Assembly: GCA_963942565.1 (NCBI GenBank)
Contig: OZ012685.1
Coordinates: 52,698,128 to 52,762,127, forward strand
Reading direction: 5' to 3'
Length of the DNA: 64,000 bases
From: Maea johnstoni
Lineage: Eukaryota; Annelida; Polychaeta; Spionida; Magelonidae
The position numbers and the translations under genes are program-made. A model generated the notes under the pieces. That model made no database searches. It had not been told where the DNA came from and was given only the letters and a program-made list of their open reading frames with translations. This document shows positions 1-12,308 of this stretch, piece after piece; position 1 is the stretch's first letter, and every line of letters starts with the position of its first letter.

Positions 1-65
<65 letters not shown>

Positions 66-1113
66 TGTAGTCTCTGTGGCACCATGCTGACCAGTTGATC
101 ATATATTGAACATCTCTGATGTTACTAAATAATAAATGTATTATAATCTTTATTTATTCATATATCAATGTTCACTAGTTTGTCTATAGGATTTCTACAC
201 CGTCTTTATTTAAATTATCAGAATGACTTTTCCTGAAAGCATTCTCCTCCACTTGTGTATAGTAAAACCTGTATTTGTATAAGTTATTGTATATTTGATT
301 TATAACTATCTGTCATATCACATTATTGTCATTTATGTCTTTTGTACTTGTGAGAATAGCACTGAGATTCAGTTGCCCTATTTACACTAGGAGTGTATAC
401 AAAGTCTGACACAAACAATAACTTATTGATAACTATTGAATATTTGGAGAAATATTTGACTGTAAGGCCCTTTTCCATAGGGTTTAACAATCATTCTTAA
501 ATATTTCTCATGTATTATTTTATTCGGTAAGTTATGGTTAAAACTGTCGGACACTGCTTGCACTCCTGATGCAAATGAGAAAGATATAGATCTGAAAAGT
601 GTGGGTTGGTGTACTGCTATAGGTATTATCATAGAAGACCAAAGAATTATATTGTCTTCTTTCCACAATCTGTAACCGGTAATTAATTCATTCTTCTTAC
701 CTTTTTTATCAGTCACATTATTCTAACTTATTCAGATAGCTATGGACGATTCTTAAACATAGTTATTTATGCCAAATAGTACCGATTCATCCCATGGGTG
801 ATTTTTACAGAATACTGGATCATTGAATTGGCCCACCTATAACCCTTCACATCTTAAGTATACAGACATGATAAGTTATAGATTGCATTTGGAAATATTA
901 CTGATTGTTTTCAATCAATATCGTAATATAAGATTCCAAATTTATCTTAAATAAATGAACGCTATTTTACCACAAACCTGCAGTATTACTTATAAACCGA
1001 AAAGAGCCTTCAGCCAAATGAGATCTTTTTCTACTTAATGATTTTCTTCTCACCTACTTAAACCTTTTGTGGGTCTTATTCATGCATTAAAGGAAAGGCT
1101 GTATGAAAAGCTT

Positions 1114-1599
1114 TTAACCCTTCCGATGCTGAGGTCCAATGCACAAAAATGCAAAAAATTATGAAAATTATCCGAACGGAGTCATGTGGGTATTCATAAG
1201 AAAGCTCTTGCTGAGTACTATTAGATGAGTACCCATGTGCCAGGGTTTCAGCCATTTCCCAGCTTTTTGTCATCATTTGATATTGACCAAGGAAGGATTA
1301 TAGAGAATTATTTCTTTGTGATTCACCATTTGCTGTTATAGATCTCTAGATGAACATTTCAAGCTAGAATGTTTAGTTCATTTGTTTACCCTTCTAATGC
1401 TGCGGCTGCTTTCATCCAAAGCACAAGGTTGCAAAGTCTTTTGAAAACCATTAGAACCCTGTCATGTTGGTATTCATTGGATAGCTCTCGCCGAGTACTT
1501 TCATATGAGTACCCATATGACAGGGTTTGGGTCATTTTTCAGGGTTTTTTGCATCATTTTTGTATTGGCCAAATTAGCCACCAGCAGCATAAGGGTTAA
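1114..1599 (+). mobile_element. Two TTAA-flanked MITEs (family A), 1114-1294 and 1385-1599
   Basis: Family A is about 210 bp with ends TTAACCCTTATGCTGCTGG and TTAACCCTTCCAATGCTGAG (each read inward) and TTAA at both borders. The first copy has lost its right end. The second ends in CACCAGCAGCATAAGGGTTAA. Internal hallmarks are ACTCATCTGAGAGTACTCAG and CCAACATGACAGGGTTT, two halves that fold back. TTAA targets and CCC/GGG termini are the habit of piggyBac-like elements. No transposase is seen, so the copies are non-autonomous. Confidence 0.85.
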
Positions 1600-1779
1600 G
1601 CTATTTTTCAATTTTAGTACCATACTTCCATATTGCGCCTAATCCATGAAATAAGTGTTGATTGGACTTCTTCTTTATGAAAAATTGCTCATTGAGATGT
1701 TATGATATGCAGCAATATGTATTGACTAAGTGGTCATTAGAACACATTGGTCAGTAGCATTTCAAACGAGCCATAGTCT

Positions 1780-2195
1780 TTAACCCATTCATGCCTAGAA
1801 TAGCCATAGCTTGCTTATGTATTTATATTTTTCTAGAAAAAAGATTAAAGGAGAATTGCATATCTGAATCTTAGCGACAACTCTCTTTCAAATATTAAAA
1901 TATAATGTTTTTGAATGTATTCTTCTTCTGAAATTCTCTTCAAAAATATCCTGATGACACTTGCCAAGGGGCTCTTGAGGCATGAATGGGTTAACCTTCA
2001 GATGTTGGGGCTACTTTCGTCCAAAGCACAAAGATTTTTAAAAACCACCTAAACCCTTTCATATTGGTATTCATTGAACAGCTCTCACTGAGTTCTCTTA
2101 GATGAGTTCCCATTTGCCAGGGTTTTGGTCATTTTTTAGGTTTTTTCGCATAATTTTGAATAGGCCAAATTAGCCACCATCAGCATAAGGGTTAA
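1780..2195 (+). mobile_element. Abutting TTAA elements: family B (1780-1994) and family A (1991-2195)
   Basis: Family B has ends TTAACCCATTCATGCCTAGA and AGGCATGAATGGGTTAA, a near-perfect inverted repeat distinct from family A. Its right TTAA (1991-1994) is also the left TTAA of a family A copy ending at 2195. The same pair is at 23588-24008 in the second block. One element evidently used the TTAA at the border of the other. Confidence 0.85.
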
Positions 2196-2278
2196 AATAC
2201 CTTCAGATAATGATCACCAGACCAGCGTATACTGACACTCGTCTCTCCTCCCTACCTCCTGCTTGTAAACAGTGTGTA

Positions 2279-2521
2279 CCGTAAATTCTCAGTAATTTGG
2301 GACTCTTTTTAACAATTACGATTTTTACGGGTTTAGGGTGGCCCATGTTATCTGAAAATGCCTTGATGTTGTATCAGCAAGATTTACAGCAAGGTCCATA
2401 CTTTGTGAATTGACAACTGGCGATATATGGAGGTTGGCCCAGATTTCCCATTAGTTATTTTGCAAAATAATTATAGTGGCCCAAATTTCTAGGATGGTCT
2501 AAATTTCCCGAGAATTTACGG
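2279..2521 (+). mobile_element. TA-flanked MITE, CCGTAAATTC ends
   Basis: Inverted ends CCGTAAATTCTC and GAGAATTTACGG are bounded by TA on both sides, as in Tc1/mariner-type non-autonomous elements. The second block carries the same copy (24093-24281) with about 55 bp lost inside at a short GCAAG direct repeat. A third copy is at 40489-40733. Confidence 0.8.
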
Positions 2522-2977
2522 TAAAGCAACATTTATTGGTAGTTATGCATGAACTTCGCTTCTCAACATATTGTAAAATATTCCAGCACCAAACAATGCA
2601 ATTGTAATTTGCTTTATTAAAGCAACCGGTGTACTAGGGTAGATGTCTGTGACTTTGAAGATTATTCGTGTAGATTTTTTTTAGTATTATGTCAGAATTC
2701 CATTGCTGACTTGTATAAACATAACTCCCTGTAGCATTGCTGAAAGCAATACATGTGTTATAATCAAAATCAACGGACATGCTCTTGTTTATTTAGGAGC
2801 TGTGAATTGAAAGTTATAGATATGTATCTCCTTTTGTCGCTCTTCATGAGAAGTTATTCCGAGGCTGAGAGGAGAAATGATATGAGGGATATATTATTAC
2901 CCTCGACCTGTTCATGCTCTGAGTAATTAATACTCACAAAAAATGTGTGGATTTGAAAGATGTTCATTTGTTTTCTG

Positions 2978-3106
<129 letters not shown>

Positions 3107-3770
3107 TTGTGTGAATGTTTTTGCGATGCTTTCATCAGATGTATAGTAAGCCATTTTCGAGGCCCTCTGAGGAAATATGTATTAAAACATCCACGCCTTT
3201 AGAGACATAAAAGACTTGTTCAACTTAGATATCTATCATTCTGTTGACAAAGACATGAGTTAGAAATTTTGAAAGTGTCTGTCTGTATTTAAGACTTATA
3301 CGACGGACAGTATTTGAAGGAGGAATGATTTGTTAGGATATGATAAACAATTCTCTTTCATATTTTTTCAAAGAAAAATATCACTTTGATATCAAGGCCG
3401 TTGTGGTCAGTTGCAGGTTTGAAATATTAAAGCAAAAAAACATAAACTTCCTCACAAAAGTCTGATGATTGAAAGAATTCTCATGAATGTCCAGAACCAT
3501 TTTATCTTTTTCAACTGCTCGAGAATATTAATAATATTCCTTTGTTAATAACTGTTAAGAGTTTACAAATAAGTTATTTATTAACTTTTAAGTTATAGAT
3601 AAATGTACCGACACATGTACATTGTTATCTCAAAGAAGTAATTGAACTTGCTAATTCTTTTTTGATTTCACTGTTGTGTTTTTCTGTTTTGGTTTGTTTG
3701 GATTTGTTTCACTTTACTGCTGACCTAAGGTTCTTGGACACAGTTTTGACAGTATGAATGTTATAGATGT

Positions 3771-3984
3771 TTAACCCGTGCAATGCTGAGGCTATTTTCA
3801 TCAATGGAACAAGAACGCAGAAATCTTTGAAAACCATCTAAACCCTGTCATGTTGGTATTCATTAGATAGCTCTTGCTGAGCACTCTCAGATGAGTACCC
3901 ATTTGCCAGGGTTTCAGTCATTTTTCATCTTTTTTCGCATCATTTTCTGTTGACCAAATAAGCCACCAGCAGCATAAGGGTTAA
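3771..3984 (-). mobile_element. TTAA-flanked MITE family A
   Basis: Full-length copy with TTAA at both borders and the CACCAGCAGCATAAGGG end on the right. The second-block counterpart starts at 25550. Confidence 0.85.
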
Positions 3985-4237
3985 GTTGATGCATTTCACT
4001 TTAGTGAGCAGGCATTCAGGAGTGGTTATGGATATTGAAAGTTAACTCTTGTGAAAGCCTCCTCACAAAAGAGAACTTGAGTAGCAATAAAATGATAGTA
4101 TGGTGAGATACAGGTTCTTGCTCGCAGCCCTAAATGTTGGATAACTATGGGATCTTCTATCATTTATTGTCTTGTGTGTAGCACCCTTATAATATCAACA
4201 GAGATGTTAAGTGTAGTGAACCCCTCATGCCTAGTGT

Positions 4238-4552
4238 CATGGTCTTAGCCAGCAGGGCGTCTGGGTGTCTTTTTGGACACCCAAACCCTTAAAAAGCACC
4301 CCTCAGAACACCCAAAAGATATTGTGAGGAATTTCTTAAAATGTCAATCTCAAGCATATCATTGTTTTTTTTTATCTCCATATAATAATAATGACAGTGT
4401 ATAAGGATGTCATACCTTATTTTGATGAATTTATACATCTTTATGGTTAGTATCTGACCATATTGTGTTCCTCCTTAAAATTGTGGACGCCCCAAAATTT
4501 TACAATTGCCAATTATTGCCACCCAGTTTCTAAATCCTGGCTAAGACCCTCA
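4238..4552 (+). mobile_element. hAT-like MITE family F1, 8-bp target duplication
   Basis: The element starts CATGGTCTTAGCCAG and ends CTGGCTAAGACCCTCA. It is flanked by CCTAGTGT at 4230-4237 and 4553-4560. Eight-base duplications and C-A...T-G ends fit hAT. The same family recurs at 8680, 31391, 39568, 51682, 55075 and 58311. The interior is non-coding. Confidence 0.85.
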
Positions 4553-4650
4553 CCTAGTGTCCCCTGTGAAAAGTGAAGTCTGAATCTATGATACACCTAA
4601 AAACAACTTGGAAATTAGACATAAATATTCTAAGGATATTAGATGAGAGA

Positions 4651-4879
4651 TTAACCCATTAATACTTGAGTTCATCCATGAATTATTGTCTGGATCAATG
4701 ATACTTTTGACGATAACTTATGAATTGAGAATGATTTTCCAAAATATTCGAAGGAGAGTTGTTTGCAACGTTCTGATCAACATTTCGTCTTCAAATATTT
4801 TGCCAATTGTGCTAAAGCCGAAAAGATTTCATCAAAATTGTCAGGCAGGTGTTGGCCGCTGTGAGCAATAATGGGTTAA
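4651..4879 (+). mobile_element. TTAA-flanked MITE family G
   Basis: The copy begins TTAACCCATTAATACTTGAG and ends AGCAATAATGGGTTAA. The interior is different from families A and B. The second-block copy is at about 26430-26656. Confidence 0.8.
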
Positions 4880-5287
4880 GGTCAAGTTTTATTAACATTT
4901 AATATTCCTGTAAACATTTTCTGAAAAATGCTCTCATGAGAAAATTACTTATAAGAAAGGCAGGCCCTTTTTGGTGGCTACAGGCATGGAAAGGTTAAAT
5001 CGCTGTCATATTTGCAAATCTTAGCATTTTTAGATCTATGAATTTCCAATTATTTCTGAATTACTGAAAAGACAAGCTAAATGTTTTGCATAATACTTGT
5101 TTATTTGTGTTTCATGTATCATATATTCCTATGTATATGTGTAAAGATCATCTTATTACCTTGTAAATATGTCAGTGGTTGAGTTATACTTGTTATTGTA
5201 GGGGTAAAAGTTGTTTTCCTGTTACCTTTCTACTGTACTGATTGTCCTCTAGTGCTTCCTGTAGCTACTCGGTTTTAGGGGTTTCAC

Positions 5288-5840
5288 TTAACCCCTATGC
5301 TGCTGGCGGCAAAATGATGCAAAAACCTAAAGAAAATGACTGAAACCCTGGCACATGGGTACTCATCTGATAGTACTCAGCGAGAGCTTTTCAATGAATA
5401 CCAACATGACAGGGTTGAGATGTTTTTTGAAAATCTTTGCGTTCTGCATTGGACGGTTTCAGTCATTCTTCAGTCATTCAGTTTCCTTGGGTCGTTTTGT
5501 ATTGGCCAAATTAGCCACCAGCAGCATAAGGGTTTGCTTGTGACTCACTCTCCTGTGCCTCCTGAGCCCATGGGATAGTCATGTATTCCTGCTTATCTTG
5601 TCTAAGTACAAAATATTGCCAATCTTATCCCTTTTAATGCTGAGGCTACTTTCTTCCAAAGCACAGGAATGCAAATATTTTTGAAAACCATCTCAACCCT
5701 GTCATGTTGGTATTCATTGGAAAGCTCTCGCGGAGTACTCTCAGATGAGTACCCATATGCCAGGGTTTCAGTCATTTTAAAGGTGTTTTTTTTTGCTTAA
5801 TTTTGTATCAACCAAATTAGCCACCAGCAGCATAAGGGTT
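5288..5840 (+). mobile_element. Recombinant family A MITE (5288-5535) and a normal one (5628-5840)
   Basis: The first carries the CTTATGCTGCTGG-type end on both sides, inverted, so it is a rearranged copy whose two borders come from the same end of the family. The second is an ordinary copy in the opposite sense. Confidence 0.75.
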
Positions 5841-6090
5841 GTAATCTTGTTCTTATTCTTTATTTTACTCTACCTGTAGCTAGATTAGTTAAGGAGGACT
5901 AAAGCTGCAGCCTCGGCTAAGAACTGTGTGAAACATCCTACAATACAGTGTATAAAATTAATCTATGCATTCTCTGGTTTCTTTTCTGAAAAATTCCTCT
6001 ATACAGAGAATGAATGCAAACTTGAGGTTAAGTGTGTTTCGTGCAGTTTCTTTTTTTACCAATACTCCATAAATTTTCCTTGTTAAGTTA

Positions 6091-6279
6091 ATGATGTGCA
6101 CCATCTCTACCTTCCTTCAAGTCTCGATACCTAAAAGCAATGTACTGTACTACTTTGTAACCCTGGGGCCCTCAGACTACTTGTAAACATGCCAGAGGGC
6201 CTCAGGGAAGATCCTTACCATTGGACTGAGTTACCCTCTTTAAATAAAGATTATTATTATTATTATTATTATAAACAAT
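6091..6279 (+). mobile_element. Retroposon 3' end (SINE/LINE-like), copy-1 specific
   Basis: About 185 bp ending in AATAAAGATTATTATTATTA. It is nearly the same as 11955-12115, including GGGGCCCTCAG and CATGCCAGAGGGCCTCAG. Neither is present at the matching place of the second block. A short 3' module with a simple-repeat tail is typical of 5'-truncated L2/CR1-like LINEs or SINEs that borrow their tails. Confidence 0.7.
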
Positions 6280-6479
6280 TTTAGAAATTTATGGTATTAA
6301 GCATCATTTCTTATAAAGAATATACACATCAACTTCACCTTAGAGGCCATAACCTACGTCTTGTTGAATACTCAGTCTTGTTGAATACTCAAGTATGTGA
6401 GGAAGAGTAACAGAGTGAATTTTATCCCATGCACTCATATTGGAATCATAGTTATTTGTTCTGGAAATGCTCGTAAGCA

Positions 6480-6640
6480 GAAGCAAATACTCCTAGCCCA
6501 GGTGTTGACAAGAACCACTCAAGAGGTGCGTTCTGTGCTTGAGCAACGTCCTCCATAATGTTAACAAATACGAGAGCCCTCCTTCGCATGTCTCCTAGTG
6601 ACATCACACTGAGGCCAGATTCTATGTATCCAGGGCTTCT
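6480..6640. repeat. Dispersed repeat, also at about 44735-44862
   Basis: The words GTCTCCTAGTGACATCACAC and TGTTAACAAATACGAGAGCC here have recognisable counterparts near 44750-44850. The open - strand frame over this stretch is therefore repeat-derived and not a gene. The second-block copy is at about 28053-28214. Confidence 0.7.
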
Positions 6641-6641
6641 C

Positions 6642-6835
6642 TTAACCCTTATGCTGCTGGTGGCTAATTTGGCCAATACAAAATGATGCAAAAACCTGAA
6701 AAATTACTGAAACCCTGGCATATGGGTACTCATCTGAGAGCACTCATCAAGAGCTATCCAATGAATACCAACATGACAGGGTTTAGATTAGTGCTTTTGA
6801 CGAAAGTACCCTAAGAGCAGCATTGGAAGGGTTAA
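6642..6835 (+). mobile_element. TTAA-flanked MITE family A
   Basis: A clear full-length copy from TTAACCCTTATGCTGCTGGT to CAGCATTGGAAGGGTTAA. Confidence 0.9.
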
Positions 6836-7533
6836 TCGGTCTGTGGTAACCAATCCATGTTCTCCTTATCTAAGATTTATCCTATTCTTCACTAGCCTCC
6901 AATCAAGCTCTGTCTAATTAATCAAATCTCTACTTCTTGGATGCCAAGCTGTGTGTGCGAGTGTGTGTGTGTGATGTAATATGTGTTATATGAGAAAAGT
7001 AGGACTGAATGCATTTGTCTTTGAGTACAGTTCTCTCTATATAAGACCAGGAAGTATAGACTTAATTTATATAGTTCCTGATAAGACTTATTAGCTTTCC
7101 ATTATGTAAAATTATATTGATGGAATGTATTCTGGATCGAATAGATCTTACGATTTCAGAAAAAAAATATTGAATGATTTTTTTTCTGAAACACATTAAG
7201 TATGGTTTCTTGTAGGCAAGTTTTATTGGCACTCCTGAGTCTTAGTTTCTTCATAAATATTACTTGATAAATATAACCTACTACATGTTTTTTCTCGCAT
7301 CATAACTTCCTGTTTTCACTTCCTATTTGCCCCAAGTGTGCCACTATATATCCACTCATAACTTCCTTGGTTTGCTTGTGTATTTCCCTTGTGAGTCATT
7401 CTATATATGTAGATAGTTAATGTATTACAGTTTTATTTATGTGACTATATTATTAAAGTGTATCATATTTATTGTCATAATAAAATCATTACTTTATGAA
7501 AGTACCCTTGTCTTATGGTCATTTTTGTAAATA

Positions 7534-7994
7534 CAGTCAAACCTCTTTTAATGTCTTAAGTGGTCTCATAAAGAGGTGGTCTCTTAAGAAGGGGTTGGGG
7601 GTCTGAGTTAGGTTATGAAAAAACAAAGTTCCTAACAATGACCAGGTATTATCGATGGTGTTATGTTTAGCTGCATTTGTGGAAATTTCTTCATCAATAT
7701 TTTGAGAATAAACAATTCAGAAAAATAAAAGTTGAACTCCAACATTAATTGCGGGCACTCAGAAATTATCTTTTCTTTCAATTTTACTGATTATTTCATC
7801 ATTTCATTGTGCCCGTTCCAATAGACAAGGTGTCTAGGCATTCAAGTGGCCGTTGAATGAAGGGCCATTTACTGTTAAGGATAAGATTTCATGGTATTTG
7901 GTCGTGCCAAGCAAGTGGTCTTTTATTCAAGGTAAAATATACAGGGAATAGCCTTGGGGGGGATCTGAAGTGGTCATTTGCACAAGTTTGACAG
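7534..7994 (+). mobile_element. TA-flanked element with CAGTCAAACCTC ends
   Basis: 461 bp between TA dinucleotides, with ends CAGTCAAACCTC and CAAGTTTGACAG (inverted). The counterpart 29109-30792 contains a 1189-bp insertion. A Tc1/mariner-like non-autonomous element is the simplest reading. Confidence 0.75.
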
Positions 7995-8136
7995 TAGATG
8001 ATGGGCCATCTGATTGCTCTTGGACACAAATATACTCACATAATACAAAGGAAAGGTTTAAAGTCTTCCTAGTCTAATGATTTGCTAGTTTGTCCATAGA
8101 AAGTGGTATGTCAGCTTATACACATTTTTGTATATT

Positions 8137-8173
<37 letters not shown>

Positions 8174-8204
8174 TTTATACATACATATATATACACACAC
8201 ACAC

Positions 8205-8241
<37 letters not shown>

Positions 8242-8244
8242 CTA

Positions 8245-8316
<72 letters not shown>

Positions 8317-8679
8317 GAAAAAACAAAACCATAACTTGTAATCATTTTCTTACTTTAATATTTCAATACTATTCAAATATACATGGTATATGTCATAACA
8401 TTAATATACATATATATATATATATATATATGTATGGAGGGAAATGCACATTCCCTTATTTATTCAACAACGCTACATGGAAAACTTATAATATTCAGGT
8501 ATGCACAAATATAAAGAAAGTGTCAGGATATTCAATTCTTGAACATCAATCTCCCTGGTCCACACTGTGAAGAACTCTTAAAACCAATTTACATGTTACA
8601 GGTAAGCTCCCCTTCATAGGTGTCTGCTGCATCAAAGACACTTATTGATGGTAATCATGTTCCCTTCATATCCTTCAAG

Positions 8680-8995
8680 CATAGTCTTAGCCAGCAGGGC
8701 GTCTGGGCATCATTTGGATACCCAAACCCTACTAAGAAAACACCCATCAGAACACCCAAAGAATTTTCAGGGTAGTTTCCTTAAATGTCAATTTCAAGCG
8801 TATAATTAAACTTTTTCACCCAAAATTAATCAATTGACATTGTATAATGATGGTTTGCCTTATTTCAATAAGGCAAGTACATGTTTTTGTTTGTAATCTG
8901 AGTACATTATGATCTCCCTTGATAAATAGGACACCCAAAAATTTTACAATTGCCAATTTTGTGCAACCCGTTTTTTAAATCCTGGCTAAGACCCT
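8680..8995 (+). mobile_element. hAT-like MITE family F1
   Basis: Starts CATAGTCTTAGCCAG and ends CTGGCTAAGACCCTG. Flanks are CCTTCAAG and CCTCCAAG (7 of 8 match). The second-block copy has a perfect pair. Confidence 0.85.
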
Positions 8996-9222
8996 GCCTC
9001 CAAGTCTTGGAGCTGACAGTAGTTTGTTTGATTGCATTTCGATTTGAGGTCCTTATCAGTCTTAAAGAGTTTTTGATTTTAGTTGGTTTGATCAGCTTCG
9101 AGGTCCTGTTTCATATTCCTCCCTCCGTAAAACACTGGCTATTATAATAGTCTATTATCGTTGGACCTTTATAACTTTCATGATTATAGTATCCTTGAAC
9201 TTTTGCACATTACCCATTACTA

Positions 9223-9511
9223 TAGTCTGTCTAACCCAAGCTTGGCTGACTGTTTTTCCCTCTTTTTGTTACAAAAAGCTTGTGTTTGACATCCAAACTT
9301 GGCAAACATCTAAGCAGCTCTAAGTCATGTATGTATAAAGAAACCCTTTTCTTCTCAGCTACCCAAAATGTTGATTTTGCTATTTAGGTCCCATTGTAAA
9401 AGTTGCCCATTGTCAAGAATACAAATGTGAGCGATCTTGGATGTCAAAAACAATTTTTTTGTAACAAAAAAGAGAGAAAAACAGTCTGCCAAGCTTGGGT
9501 CAGACAGACTA
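9223..9511 (+). mobile_element. Foldback MITE, 75-bp inverted ends, TA-flanked
   Basis: Left and right arms of about 75 bp (TAGTCTGTCTAACCCAAGCT inward from each side) are inverted copies around a loop of about 140 bp, bounded by TA. The second-block copy, 31923-32211, has lost the right TA. Confidence 0.8.
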
Positions 9512-9796
9512 TATGAGCCATCTTCAAATCCCTTATCCATATATAGCTATAACAAAGTGAATTGATCCTTACATATTCAACATTTATTGACTTGGACACC
9601 TTTAAGTCTTGAGCAATACACAGAAGGCAAGATATCAACTTTTCAGCACATGGGTTACAAGTAGAGCATTTACTACCATACACAAGAGAGCAACGTCCAT
9701 TGTGGAAATACACAGAGTGAAATACACACATTTTATCAATATGTCCATTAATATATGCAAGAAAATCCCATACCCATTACTGAACATAGTTAAATG

Positions 9797-9997
<201 letters not shown>

Positions 9998-10250
9998 TTA
10001 TATTCAAGAGCACAGTTCTAAATCGACAGCACAAAATCTGCGTCTACACCTATTTCAAATAGTCAAATATTCATAAGATTATTCATGGTAACAAATGTGT
10101 TACCATTAAGATGACAAGTTATTCATTAGTTCTAGGAAGCAAACTTTCTCTTTAAGGCATATCCAATTATCCATATCCATCAATATATATATCTCAACAA
10201 AAGTCAACATCTATCGATATATTAATATTTATATCTATATATATCGATAT

Positions 10251-10331
<81 letters not shown>

Positions 10332-10333
<2 letters not shown>

Positions 10334-10754
10334 AGAGCTGCACTCGCGGAGGGAGATCAACTCATGAGCTCACCACCTGTTTGACTCGTGAACTCATGAG
10401 CTCACGGACGTTCCGATTTTCCAAAAGAATAATTATTTTCTACCTCAGCTATTAAGAAATAAATATTTATTGTCGGAGATTCATTACCATTGCCATGTTT
10501 ATTTAATTTTAAAACATGCTGAAGAGGTACAAAGGTCAGAATAACACTCGCTTGAATGTATACATTGGAGATTGTAAGGAAGACATGACCGCGATAAGCA
10601 GTTATGTATGTTTATAATGTGTGTTAGGTGCTCTGTGTTACGTTTGTGTTCCCAACATAGACGAGCTCACGATTTGAACACTTCAGCTCGAGCTCGGCTA
10701 GTTTGACCCAGGGCTCGAGCCACTCGAGTTCGTGAGTGGTGAGTGCAGCTCTAA
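10332..10754 (+). mobile_element. Non-autonomous DNA transposon inserted in a (TA)n array, copy-1 specific
   Basis: About 420 bp with perfect 14-bp inverted ends TTAGAGCTGCACTC and GAGTGCAGCTCTAA, embedded in TA repeats so the target duplication cannot be read. The interior has ACTCATGAGCTCAC-type palindromes near both ends and no long frame. It is absent from the second block. Confidence 0.8.
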
Positions 10755-10842
10755 TATATATATATATTGAAATGTCAATCCTACCAGTGGAATAGGAAGG
10801 CAATCCCTGATGTACTAACTAGTATTCAAACCCTTAATCTGC

Positions 10843-11056
10843 CCTAACCCATGCAATACCAAGGTTACATTCATCCGAAGCACAAGAACACAGAAATCTT
10901 TGAAAACATTTTAAACTATGCCATGTTGGTATTCATTGGAAAGCTCTTTACTGAGTCCTATCAGAACAGTACCCATATGATAGCGCTCCTGTCACTTTAA
11001 ATCGTTTTGCATCATTTCGTATGGACCAAACAAGCCATCAGCAGCAGAAGGGTTAA
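10843..11056 (-). mobile_element. TTAA-flanked MITE family A (diverged)
   Basis: Right border CAGCAGCAGAAGGGTTAA. The left border has drifted to CTAACCCATGCAATACC. The second-block copy is at about 32985-33196. Confidence 0.75.
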
Positions 11057-11143
11057 AAGAATAATACAACCTTATTTTGAGGTCATCCTCATATACATTA
11101 CACAGTAACTTTAGTGACGAAGATTTAAGGTATTTCCATGACA

Positions 11144-11500
11144 CAACCCAGCTGTATTACTTTGAAATCAGTTTTTGAGGCGCAAAACATTCTCTGGATA
11201 GAGATGTATGTTAAAAGATAACTCAGCAATATAATTGCTCAATGTTGAGTGATTGTGACCCAGCTGTATTACTTTAAAAAGTTCTCTGGATAGAGATGTA
11301 TGTTAAAAGATAATTCAGTAATATGTTTGCAGTCTTTAGTGATTGTGACTTGAAGCCGTATTACTTTGAAATCACAGTTTTTGAGATGCAAAACGTTGTC
11401 TGGATAGAGATGTATGTTAAAAGATAATTCAGTAATATGTTTGCACAATGTTGAGTGATTGTGACCCAGTAGTACTTTGGAATCACAGTTTTTGAGGCGC
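11144..11500. repeat. 115-bp tandem repeat, about four units
   Basis: Units start GTGACCCAGCTGTATTACTT and contain GAGATGTATGTTAAAAGATA and GTTGAGTGATTGTGACC. One unit is shortened. The second block has about six units at 33286-33895. Confidence 0.85.
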
Positions 11501-11954
11501 AAACGATGTTCTCAAGAAAAGTAGCCTAGCTACAAGGCTCTATTCTGATTTTACTTCATCATATATTAATGCCTGCACCTATACTACATAGGGACTTGTG
11601 GCCTACTGTTGGCCATTTAGTTCACACAATTGCCACATGAGGGACATTAGTGTGAATATTTCCGACTGACCTCTTGGTATACTGCAGTGCCATCTATCCA
11701 CAAGGGATGACATTTAAATATGGCCTGGGGGGCAGGCTAAGGAAAGAGATTCAAGTTGAAAGATGATTCAGTAATGTGATTGCACAGTGTTGAGTGATTG
11801 TGACAGGATTACCCCAATCACAGCCTTATCTCAAGTGGCCTGAAATAGGTAAATAGACCATAGGTTGCCTAGTGGGTCCATCTTGCATTTACAGCATCCG
11901 CTGATCATGCACATGGCTACTGTGAAGCATGACAGAAGACAACTTAGTACTACC

Positions 11955-12115
11955 TTCTACCTTCCTTCAAGTCTCGATACCTAAAAGCAATGTACTGTAC
12001 TACTTTGTAACCTTGGGGCCCTCAGGCTACTTGTAAACATGCCAGAGGGCCTCAGGAAAGATCCTTACCATTGGACTGAGTTATCCTCTTTGAATAAAGA
12101 TTATTATTTTATTAT
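11955..12115 (+). mobile_element. Retroposon 3' end, second copy
   Basis: Matches 6091-6279 with a few changes and ends in AATAAAGATTATTATTTTATT. It is absent from the second block. Confidence 0.7.
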
Positions 12116-12308
12116 TATTTCACCCTTATGCTGCTGGTGGCTAATTTGGCTATACGATGACCATGAATATTTTCACAATCATATTCATAGTCCTTATCAT
12201 AGTCATAACTGTAAATGAGCATCAGCAGCGGAAGGGTTAACAGCATCCGCTGATCATGCACATGGCTACTGCGAGGCATGGGGCACTATTGACAACAACT
12301 CAGTCATA

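Noticed and set aside
6452-6691. 79-codon - strand frame also open in block 2 (28033-28323)
   Set aside because: The DNA belongs to a dispersed repeat with a relative near 44735-44862, and part of the frame is a MITE.
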